Part shown: piece by piece, positions 7,356 to 13,474 of the stretch | How positions within the stretch are numbered: the stretch's first letter is position 1 | Layout: each line of letters opens with the position of its first letter | Assembly (NCBI GenBank): GCA_030433125.1 | Contig: JAUIKZ010000019.1 | Span: 1-16,377, forward strand | Length of the DNA: 16,377 bases | Direction: 5' to 3' | From: Alphaproteobacteria bacterium | GTDB lineage: Bacteria; Pseudomonadota; Alphaproteobacteria; UBA6184 | The notes under the pieces: model-generated | The model's database searches: none | The model's input: the letters and a program-made list of their open reading frames with translations, nothing else | Told to the model about the DNA's origin: nothing | Position numbers and translations under genes: made by a program

Positions 7356-9733
7356 TATGTTTCATCATTTATAGGTAGTTTTACCACGATTGTGGTGCCA
7401 TCTTGAATGTTATTTTCAATTGTTAATGTGCCCCCTTGCATCTCAACATACCGCCTTACGAGTGAGTACCCCACACCCAATAGGTCGTAATCAAGTCCAC
7501 GCTTTAGCCCACGCGACTTGCGCCCCACGTCTGTGAATGGAATGATTCCTTTTCCCTCAATGGCGAACACGGCTTTACCTTTACTGGCCGTAACGTTAAA
7601 AACCACATCCCCGCCCTTATTGTAGTGGGCAGCATTGCCCAACAAACTATAAAAAGCCTGTACAATTTTAGGTTTGTCTACTCTTAACGTGAGGCTATCT
7701 TGTTCTGGTAAATTCAAACTAAAGCGAATGCCCGCTTTTTGCATTTCTGTTTTAAGCTGTTTAAAAATGTCTTCCGCTAACCGCGAAACTTTTATTGTTG
7801 AGTATTTAGGAAGCATTTCTAATGTAGAAACATTCGCAAGTTCATAAAACTCTTGTAGCTTTCGGTTAATAGACTCTAACGTGTGAAATAGCTCCGTGAG
7901 TTTATCTGATTTGTTCTCTTGTGCTAACCTTTCCGCTTCAGTGCCTAAGGCTTCAAGGGGGTTTTTAATATTATCATAGAGGTTGCGCACAAAATCAGAC
8001 TTTATGCGGTTGATGGTTTCTAGTGCTTCATTACGCTCGAGAAGTGCTTTTTCAATTTTTATCTGATCACTCACATCCAAAAACGTTAACAAGTGAGACC
8101 CGTCAGGCAAGGGCGTTTGCGAGAACTCATAAGCGCGATCATCCTTTAAGTTAACACGCCCTTCCTTAATAGGGACGCGGCTTGTTACCTTGCTAATAAT
8201 CTTTTCCTTAAACTGTTCCCAATCCCCAGGAATGCTAAGAGCATCTTTAATTTTATCAATAACGTCTAATAAGTGAGGTCCTTTTTCAAGCTCGTTTTGA
8301 TCTAGTTCCCACATATTAGCAAAGGCAGAGTTATAAAGGGTGAGCCTGTTGTTAGACGCATAAACGCTGGCGCCTTCAAACAAGTTATCCAGGATATGTT
8401 TATGCACGGCCAGCAAGGTATTGTAGCGCCGCTCAAGGGAAAGCCATTCTGACACGTCATGGAAAAGCACCATCAGCCCCCCTGTATGATAGGGGGCTGT
8501 CACCATGCGCAAAGATCGTCCATCTGGCATATAGAGCATTTCTTCCACGGGCTCCATAATAGATGTAAACAGCTCTAACCTTGTTTGTTTAAACTGTTTA
8601 AAGTCCATTATGTCGGGAAGCTTGTGCCTGGCGCGCAAGTCTTCAAGCACATCTGAAAAAGTGGGGCCAGTTAATAGCCAATCGTAGTCATGCTCAAATG
8701 TTTTTACATAACTTTTGTTAAAAAACTCAACGCGCATGTCAGAATTATAGGTGATGATCGGGTTGGGTATGTGCTCAAGCGATTCTTGAATAGAGGTCAC
8801 AATTTGTTGCTTTTCTTTTCTGAGCTGCTCTTTTGCTGTTAAGTCTTGCGCATAACCAATTATGTGGTTTGTATCGCAGGGTTGTTCGGTGATGCTTAGC
8901 AAGCGACGCTCCCCCCCAACAACCGTGTGGCATAAATGGGAAACCTTCGTTTTTTCTTTCAGAACTCTTTCTGTCACATCATGCCCGAGGTGGCTGTCAT
9001 TCCATGTCATGATAGCACGCTTTTCGGTGACGACAAGTTCTGGCGTGGTCTCTAAAACGTCCGCATAGGCTTTGTTACAAAAAATGATGTCAGCGTTTTC
9101 ATTTTTTATCCATACAGAAGTGGGAATAGCGTCTAATAACTTTTGAAGACTTTCTCGCTCGGCTTGTAGTTGGTAGTTTACCTCTGTTTGCGCCTGCTCG
9201 TTTCGGGTGGCGGTGGTTATGTCGTGGAACCAGAGGGCAAAAGAAATGTTGCCGTTGTAACTAATGCAATTTCCGTGGACGAGAAAGATATCCTGTTCGT
9301 TTTCGTGGGCTGCAATGCGTGAAAAGTTTTGGCGTTTGGTGACGAGGGTATTTACAAGGCTGGTTAAGTCCCCGTCCTCCAGCGCGAGTGTTTTGCAAAT
9401 ATTTTGGACATCGATGGGGCCTTTCAATTGCAAAAACCCCCGAAGGCGCGAGGCAAAAGTTGGGCTGTCTATAGCTCCGTCTTCCCAGCTAACCCAAGCG
9501 ATGGGTGAAGAATCAAGCACATGTTTCAAACTAAATAAGCTGGAATTTTTAACGTGAATGACACGGCTTAGCTTTCGGATTTTTAAAAGCAAAACCAAGA
9601 TTATGAACGCTGCAAAAATATGGAAAAATGCAGTGTTTGTTTTTAGTATTTCAGCCAGTTCAAGTTGCAGTGAAATCACCCATAAATTTAGTTTTTCCAG
9701 CATGGTTTTTGAGGCATTATGTACTGTATTCAT
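7355..9733 (-). CDS. DivL-like multi-PAS membrane sensor kinase without a phospho-acceptor histidine
   Basis: The protein has 792 residues from the ATG at 9733. One membrane helix lies at about 35-52. Four PAS-like domains follow (about 65-175, 197-300, 317-430 and 445-560), then a short helix, a dimerisation domain (578-635) and an ATPase-like domain (655-792). This layout, and the sequence KSDFVRNLYDNIKNPLEAL, match the DivL type of alphaproteobacterial kinase. DivL has tyrosine where histidine kinases have the phosphorylated histidine; here the position is aspartate (D587), preceded by tyrosine. The N-box asparagine survives in LLGNAAHYN, but the G1 box is reduced to IEGKGI and G2 to GVGYS. 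Signalling by protein contact rather than phosphotransfer, as DivL does in the CtrA pathway, is inferred. A start at 9703 (ATG) or 9799 (TTG) is possible; none has a clear Shine-Dalgarno. Confidence 0.75.
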   Translation of the reverse strand: MNTVHNASKTMLEKLNLWVISLQLELAEILKTNTAFFHIFAAFIILVLLLKIRKLSRVIHVKNSSLFSLKHVLDSSPIAWVSWEDGAIDSPTFASRLRGFLQLKGPIDVQNICKTLALEDGDLTSLVNTLVTKRQNFSRIAAHENEQDIFLVHGNCISYNGNISFALWFHDITTATRNEQAQTEVNYQLQAERESLQKLLDAIPTSVWIKNENADIIFCNKAYADVLETTPELVVTEKRAIMTWNDSHLGHDVTERVLKEKTKVSHLCHTVVGGERRLLSITEQPCDTNHIIGYAQDLTAKEQLRKEKQQIVTSIQESLEHIPNPIITYNSDMRVEFFNKSYVKTFEHDYDWLLTGPTFSDVLEDLRARHKLPDIMDFKQFKQTRLELFTSIMEPVEEMLYMPDGRSLRMVTAPYHTGGLMVLFHDVSEWLSLERRYNTLLAVHKHILDNLFEGASVYASNNRLTLYNSAFANMWELDQNELEKGPHLLDVIDKIKDALSIPGDWEQFKEKIISKVTSRVPIKEGRVNLKDDRAYEFSQTPLPDGSHLLTFLDVSDQIKIEKALLERNEALETINRIKSDFVRNLYDNIKNPLEALGTEAERLAQENKSDKLTELFHTLESINRKLQEFYELANVSTLEMLPKYSTIKVSRLAEDIFKQLKTEMQKAGIRFSLNLPEQDSLTLRVDKPKIVQAFYSLLGNAAHYNKGGDVVFNVTASKGKAVFAIEGKGIIPFTDVGRKSRGLKRGLDYDLLGVGYSLVRRYVEMQGGTLTIENNIQDGTTIVVKLPINDET

Positions 9734-9800
9734 AAAATATGCAACGATGATTGTTAGTGGCACCAGGCCCGACGTACGAAGTGTGGGTTGGGGCCTCAAA

Positions 9801-9826
9801 GGATGTCCCCCCCCCCCCCGACGTCC
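9801..9826. repeat. C13 homopolymer tract within an inverted repeat
   Basis: Thirteen C residues run from 9807 to 9819. They are flanked by GGATGTC (9801-9807) and GACGTCC (9820-9826), which pair over seven positions with one G-T mismatch and leave a loop made only of C. On the minus strand it is a G13 tract about 75-85 nt upstream of the ATG of the DivL-like gene. Confidence 0.85.
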
Positions 9827-9873
9827 TACTTCTTGTTATGTTGGTTATGCTCATAAGTATCCCTCGACACAAA

Positions 9874-9954
9874 CGTCACACAAAACTTGTTTAGGCGTCT
9901 CATGACATAAAGAATGGCGGGGCTTTTGCACAAATATCTTGAAACAAGTTCAGG
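9874..9954. repeat. Two palindromic units of alphaproteobacterial intergenic type
   Basis: CTTGAAACAAGTTCAGG at 9938-9954 and CAAAACTTGTTTAG at 9881-9894 are imperfect palindromes centred on the same ACTTGTTT/AAACAAGT core. On the minus strand the first reads CCTGAACTTGTTTCAAG. This closely resembles a palindrome I recall as widespread between genes in alphaproteobacteria, which often gives spurious peptides containing PELVSGS. The link to that repeat family rests on recall and needs a genome search. Confidence 0.5.
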
Positions 9955-9978
9955 AAGACGTGGGAAGGAGGAAGACGT
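9953..9978 (+). repeat. Direct repeat GGAAGACGT
   Basis: GGAAGACGT occurs at 9953-9961 and again at 9970-9978, separated by a purine-rich GGGAAGGA spacer. It lies between the palindrome and the G9 tract. Function unknown. Confidence 0.6.
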
Positions 9979-9993
9979 TAGAGGGCTGCTCTC

Positions 9994-10002
9994 GGGGGGG
10001 GG
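9994..10002 (+). repeat. G9 homopolymer tract
   Basis: Nine G residues lie at 9994-10002, followed by ATTCTGGGG. It is the second long G/C homopolymer within 200 bp and has the opposite strand sense to the C13 tract. Confidence 0.85.
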
Positions 10003-10032
10003 ATTCTGGGGTGTCTGTAACAGTATGCATGC

Positions 10033-10073
10033 CAAGGGCAATGTAAGGCCCGCCCTTGCATTTAACAAGGGCG
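10033..10073 (-). terminator. Hairpin(s) downstream of hcp, possible transcript end
   Basis: CGCCCTTG (10051-10058) and CAAGGGCG (10066-10073) form an 8-bp GC-rich stem with a 7-nt loop, starting 14 bp after the hcp stop on the minus strand. A second copy, CAAGGGC at 10033-10039, can pair with the same GCCCTTG segment instead, so two mutually exclusive hairpins are possible. No T-run follows on the minus strand, which weakens the terminator reading. RNA 3'-end protection is an alternative. Confidence 0.45.
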
Positions 10074-10087
10074 ATAGCGAACAAAAG

Positions 10088-10588
10088 CTAGCTGCCTTCG
10101 CCCGTTTTGTAATTAAAAGTCATAACCGATTTACCTTTTAAAACACCCGTCTCTGAATACTCGCACACTTCACAAGTTTCTTCTTCAAAAGAGAATGACA
10201 CTTCAATATCACCGTCCATAGTGTTTTTAAACGAGGTAATACGACACCCTTTGTAGGTATATGCCTCATAGGCTACAAGCTCGCCATTCACTTTGCTGAG
10301 CTTACAAACCACTATCTCTTTAAAGCTCTCGCCTTGGGCATGATTCTTTTTAATAGCAGCTGTGTGCAAGCCAGACCTTAAAACAACCGTGACATTAGAC
10401 GTAAGCACGGCATCCTGTGCGCGAACGGGCGACCCATGGTTGCCTGCAGCGCCATGGCGATTGCTTTCAACTTCCCAACGCAACAACTTAGAAAACTCTT
10501 CAAAGCCCTTTATTTCTGAATGCAAATGTTGATCAATCTTAATGACCTTATCAGGTATTTGAGGGCTGTTATCCGAAACATTACTCAT
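10088..10588 (-). CDS. hcp: Type VI secretion tail tube protein Hcp (TssD)
   Basis: Hcp rings stack into the inner tube that a contracting sheath drives into a target cell. The 166-residue product has the Hcp pattern: a substrate-facing segment RHGAAGNHGSPVRAQD, then the strands TVVLRSGLHTAAIKK and FKEIVVCKLS, then CRITSFKNTMDGDIEVSFSF and a final strand ending MTFNYKTGEG. It is a divergent member rather than the Enterobacterial or Pseudomonas type. I chose the ATG at 10588 because GGAG lies 7 nt upstream; the frame could extend to a TTG at 10603. A CxxC pair (C139, C142) near the C-terminus is unusual. It is the third gene after tssB and tssC, 47 bp downstream of tssC. Confidence 0.85.
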   Translation of the reverse strand: MSNVSDNSPQIPDKVIKIDQHLHSEIKGFEEFSKLLRWEVESNRHGAAGNHGSPVRAQDAVLTSNVTVVLRSGLHTAAIKKNHAQGESFKEIVVCKLSKVNGELVAYEAYTYKGCRITSFKNTMDGDIEVSFSFEEETCEVCEYSETGVLKGKSVMTFNYKTGEGS

Positions 10589-10635
10589 TGTTATTCTCCG
10601 CAATATTATTCATTATTATTCTTTCCAAATGCCGC

Positions 10636-12102
10636 CTACTTTGCTGGTGCTGGCAGTTTGGCCACAAGCCTTACAGAGGCATCGAACTCTTCAAGCTGGA
10701 AGTGCGGTTTAAGATAAATAACCGAACTATACGACCCAGGCTTTCCAGGCTGCTCGAACACATCCACACGTGATTCGCGCAAGGGGTAGCGGGCTTTCAA
10801 GCTGTGGGGCGCATCATCGTTCAGCAACACATAATTACCGAGCCAGTTGTTGAGGTAATTCGCGATTTCATCCCCTGTCATGAAGCTGCCAATTTTATCG
10901 CGCATCATAACCTTAATGTAATGAGCAAAACGAGAGGCTGCCATCACATAGGTGATACGCGCTGAAAGTTGAGCGTTGGCACTGATATCTGCCAAGTTAA
11001 ACTTCTTCGGTTTTTGCGCCGTTTGAGACCCAAAGAAACAAGCGTAGTCGGTTCCTTTACAATGGCACAACGCTAAGAAGCCTAGGTCAGATAGCTCTTT
11101 TTCACGACGATCTGTAATAGTTACTTCGGTGGGGCATTTCAATGCTACATCACCTTCATTTGTTTTAAAGGTGTAAGCCGGCAAGCCTTCCACTAAGCCA
11201 CCGCCCTCAACGCCCCGTATAGCGGCTGTCCAGCCATACTCGGCAAAGGCATCGTTAATACGTTGCGCCAACACATAGCCTGCATTGCCCCAACAAAAGT
11301 GCCTATTATCCCGGCCATCCACATATTCTTCAAAAGCCATACCTTCGACGGGCAGAGTTTTCTCGCCGTAAGGCAAACGCATCAACACATGCGGTAGGGT
11401 TAAACACACATAGCGAGACTCTTCCATATCACGGAAAGAGCGCCATTTTGCCATGTCTGAGCTTTCGAAAATCTTTGATAGATCACGCGGTGTGCCAATT
11501 TCATTAAAGTTCTTGAGGTCGAACAAGTTAGGCGACGCGGCTGAAATGAAGGGTGCATGGGCAGCGGCGGCCACTTGTGAAATCTTCATCAGAAGCTCCA
11601 CATCTTGTGGGCTGCGGCCAAATTCGTAATCACCGACTAAGCATGAGAAGGGGTTTCCACCAAAGGTACCATATTCTTCTTCATAAACCTTTTTAAACAG
11701 GGCGCTCTGATCAAACTCAACCGCTTTCACTAAATCATTCAACAACTCTTTTTTAGTTACATTTAGCAACCTAATTTTTAGCTTGCTGCCCGTGGCTGTG
11801 TTGCTTACCAGATAATCCAACCCACGCCAAGCCGACTCTAGTTGTTGAAAGTCCGGGTGGTGCATAATCTCATTAAGCTGCGCTTGCAGTTTCTCATCTT
11901 CCGTGCGCATAGCATGGTTAATAAAAGCGAGAGGGTCTTTGATGCCTGCCTCTTTATTCTGTTCAGCCTGCTTTACAAATTCACCCAAAAGTGCTTTAAA
12001 GTGTGGGCGTTGCTCTTCGTTGTCGGCTTTACCCGCCACAAAAAGTTGATCCAACAAGCCTAGCTTTGTGCCTACGTTGCTTTCTTTTTTATCTTTTGCC
12101 AT
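10636..12102 (-). CDS. tssC: Type VI secretion sheath large subunit TssC (VipB)
   Basis: TssC is the larger of the two sheath proteins; with TssB it forms the contractile tube around Hcp. The protein has 488 residues, the usual length. Family landmarks include LESAWRGLDYLVSN near residue 90, FSCLVGDYEFGRSPQDVELL, the central FRDMEESRYVCLTLPHVLMR-type block, GNAGYVLAQRI, SARITYVMAASRFAHYIK and a C-terminal segment ending YLKPHFQLEEFDASVRLVAK. AGGAG at 12110-12114 (minus) precedes the ATG, and the gap to the tssB stop is 12 bp, so the two are co-translated in the fixed tssB-tssC order. It looks complete and intact. Confidence 0.97.
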   Translation of the reverse strand: MAKDKKESNVGTKLGLLDQLFVAGKADNEEQRPHFKALLGEFVKQAEQNKEAGIKDPLAFINHAMRTEDEKLQAQLNEIMHHPDFQQLESAWRGLDYLVSNTATGSKLKIRLLNVTKKELLNDLVKAVEFDQSALFKKVYEEEYGTFGGNPFSCLVGDYEFGRSPQDVELLMKISQVAAAAHAPFISAASPNLFDLKNFNEIGTPRDLSKIFESSDMAKWRSFRDMEESRYVCLTLPHVLMRLPYGEKTLPVEGMAFEEYVDGRDNRHFCWGNAGYVLAQRINDAFAEYGWTAAIRGVEGGGLVEGLPAYTFKTNEGDVALKCPTEVTITDRREKELSDLGFLALCHCKGTDYACFFGSQTAQKPKKFNLADISANAQLSARITYVMAASRFAHYIKVMMRDKIGSFMTGDEIANYLNNWLGNYVLLNDDAPHSLKARYPLRESRVDVFEQPGKPGSYSSVIYLKPHFQLEEFDASVRLVAKLPAPAK

Positions 12103-12114
12103 TGTCTCTCTCCT

Positions 12115-12612
12115 CTACGCTTTTGCTAGCTCTTGCTTAAGCTCGTTGAGCATACTTTCGTTTGATAAAATCTGCTCGAGTAAGTCTCCAAGCTCATCGT
12201 TGCCATCAAGCTTGGCCACCAAGTCTTTTAAGCGTGTGCGGGCTTGCAGTTTTTCATTTAGCGGTGCTACCCTCTTTGTGATTTCCAAGGGGTTAAAATC
12301 ATCCATATTATTGAATGTTAGCTCCACTGAAAGAGCGTCATTTGCTTTGCTTGTAAGGTGGTTCTCTACATTAAATTTCACACGGGGATTAATAGACTTC
12401 ATGATGTCAGCAAAGTTCCCCCGGTTAACTTCTGTGAACTTCCGCTCCTTTAGTTTGGGCAACGGCTTAGCAGGTTGGCCCGACAAATCAGCCAGAACCC
12501 CCATAACCCAGGGAAGTTCTTTCATTTCAACGGCATCACCCTTTTCAAGATTATATGTGATGTGGACGCGTGGTTTTCTGATGTTTTCTAATTTTTTATA
12601 TATTGTATCCAT
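12115..12612 (-). CDS. tssB: Type VI secretion sheath small subunit TssB (VipA)
   Basis: TssB pairs with TssC to build the contractile sheath. The 165-residue product begins with the family segment RKPRVHITYNLEKGDA and continues KELPWVMGVLADLSGQP, RKFTEVNRGNFADIMKSI and LTFNNMDDFNPLEITKRVAPL, all typical of TssB. The C-terminal helix is the part that joins TssC. I start it at the ATG at 12612. The frame reaches back to a TTG at 12678, but the extra residues are hydrophobic and unlike TssB. The Shine-Dalgarno is weak. It is the first gene of the leftward tssB-tssC-hcp cluster and diverges from the hydrolase gene. Confidence 0.95.
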   Translation of the reverse strand: MDTIYKKLENIRKPRVHITYNLEKGDAVEMKELPWVMGVLADLSGQPAKPLPKLKERKFTEVNRGNFADIMKSINPRVKFNVENHLTSKANDALSVELTFNNMDDFNPLEITKRVAPLNEKLQARTRLKDLVAKLDGNDELGDLLEQILSNESMLNELKQELAKA

Positions 12613-12814
12613 GTCTATAACCAATTCTATTCTTAGCTTATTAAAGCGCAATATTCTTAAGATAACGTAAAAAACCAAACAATAGTTTGCCTAGCCATAA
12701 TATCTCTGCCTTTTCAACTAGCACAAATAGCGAAAACATCCGCTTTCAGCTCTATTGTCTTGCGAATTTTGACAAAATGCTATATATGTAAAATGAAGCA
12801 GAAAGCTATATTAT
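12613..12814. promoter_or_regulatory. Divergent intergenic region between tssB and the alpha/beta hydrolase gene
   Basis: These AT-rich 202 bp must hold promoters in both directions. On the plus strand TTGCGA (12760-12765) lies 17 bp before TATATG (12783-12788), and a perfect TTGACA sits at 12769-12774 with a poorly spaced TAAAAT at 12789-12794. On the minus strand GCGCAA/ATTCTA (12646-12651 and 12624-12629) read TTGCGC and TAGAAT with 16-bp spacing, but would give an almost leaderless tssB mRNA. I see no clear operator or RNA gene. Confidence 0.35.
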
Positions 12815-13453
12815 ATGCCAGAAACAGTTATAAACGGACCGGTTGGCCGTCTTGAAGTTAGGTATTCTCAAGCTAAGGAGGCAAGTGCACCCTTGGCTCT
12901 TATTTTGCATCCCCATCCTGAGCAGGGGGGCACCATGCATAACAAGGTTGTTTATACAATGTATAAAGTCTTCGCAAGTCTTGGGTTTCACGTTGCCCGC
13001 TTTAATTTTCGGGGCGTCGGAAAGTCTGAGGGCAAGTTCGACTTTGGCGAAGGCGAGCTGGCTGATGCCATTCATGTGCTTGACTGGTTTCAAAAACAAA
13101 ACCCTAAACATGGCCCCATTTGGTTGTCTGGGTTTTCTTTCGGTTCGTGGATTGCCATGCAACTGCTTATGCGGCGTCCTGACATTAAAGCCTTTATTGC
13201 AGCGGGCCCGCCCGTGAATATATATGACTTCACCTTTTTAGCGCCCTGCCCACGGGACGGCTTTATTATTCAGGGTAATGAAGATGAAATAGTGAGCCCT
13301 AAAGCCTCACAAGAGCTAGCTGCACGCTTAAAAAAACAACACACCATTGATGTTGATTTTAAAATGATAGAAGGCGCGGATCACTTTTTCACAAATAAAC
13401 TTGATATGTTTGCAGCCCATATGCTTAATTACATTCAACGAAAACAGTCGTAA
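12815..13453 (+). CDS. Alpha/beta hydrolase (COG2945-like)
   Basis: This is a 212-residue soluble alpha/beta hydrolase of unknown substrate. The opening strand carries LHPHPEQGGTMHNKVV, typical of the family annotated as alpha/beta superfamily hydrolase COG2945. FNFRGVGKSEG (64-73) follows. The nucleophile elbow is GFSFGS (106-111) with serine 108. The likely acid is aspartate 157 in QGNEDEIV, and the base is histidine 190 in GADHFF, so the triad is complete. No signal peptide is visible. tyrS starts 21 bp downstream with a strong Shine-Dalgarno, so this may lead an operon with tyrS, bcp and cca. The physiological role is not clear from the sequence. Confidence 0.88.
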   Translation: MPETVINGPVGRLEVRYSQAKEASAPLALILHPHPEQGGTMHNKVVYTMYKVFASLGFHVARFNFRGVGKSEGKFDFGEGELADAIHVLDWFQKQNPKHGPIWLSGFSFGSWIAMQLLMRRPDIKAFIAAGPPVNIYDFTFLAPCPRDGFIIQGNEDEIVSPKASQELAARLKKQHTIDVDFKMIEGADHFFTNKLDMFAAHMLNYIQRKQS

Positions 13454-13465
13454 TTAAACAATTTT

Positions 13466-13470
13466 GGAGG
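13466..13470 (+). promoter_or_regulatory. Ribosome binding site of tyrS
   Basis: GGAGG lies 4 nt before the ATG at 13475 in the short gap after the hydrolase gene, fixing the start of tyrS. Confidence 0.7.
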
Positions 13471-13474
13471 CCAC

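Larger units (their letters stand above)
9734..10087. other. Gene-free, repeat-rich spacer between hcp and the DivL-like gene
   Basis: This stretch of about 350 bp holds open frames on both strands (for example 9826-10068 minus, 9914-10141 plus), but none has a recognisable product. The frames run across homopolymer tracts and palindromes, so I regard them as non-coding. It contains a C13 tract in an inverted repeat, a G9 tract, direct repeats, two palindromes and a pair of overlapping GC-rich hairpins, each listed separately. The promoter of the DivL-like gene, and the end of the tssB-tssC-hcp transcript, must lie in or near it. Confidence 0.6.

Noticed and set aside
9734..9799. TTG-started N-terminal extension of the DivL-like gene
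   Set aside because: TTG is a rare start, no Shine-Dalgarno is seen, and the extension does not resemble the membrane end of the family; it cannot be fully excluded.
9558..9905. 115-codon plus-strand frame opposite the start of the DivL-like gene
   Set aside because: It is the shadow of the minus-strand kinase gene and reads into the C13 tract as a proline run.
9826..10068. 80-codon minus-strand frame in the spacer behind hcp
   Set aside because: It runs through palindromes and the G9 tract, has no recognisable domain, and reads like the spurious peptides produced by intergenic repeats.
9734..10087. CRISPR array or tRNA gene in the repeat-rich spacer
   Set aside because: The repeats are short, few and not regularly spaced, and no cloverleaf with TTC-type arm and anticodon could be drawn.
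9914..10141. 75-codon plus-strand frame overlapping the end of hcp
   Set aside because: It is antisense to hcp in its last part, crosses the G9 tract and the hairpins, and resembles no known protein.
12068..12670. 200-codon plus-strand frame opposite tssB
   Set aside because: It lies antisense to the clear TssB gene; its serine- and leucine-rich product is what the reverse of a lysine- and glutamate-rich gene gives.
12613..12678. TTG-started N-terminal extension of tssB
   Set aside because: The extra 22 residues are hydrophobic, absent from TssB proteins, and cover a possible promoter.
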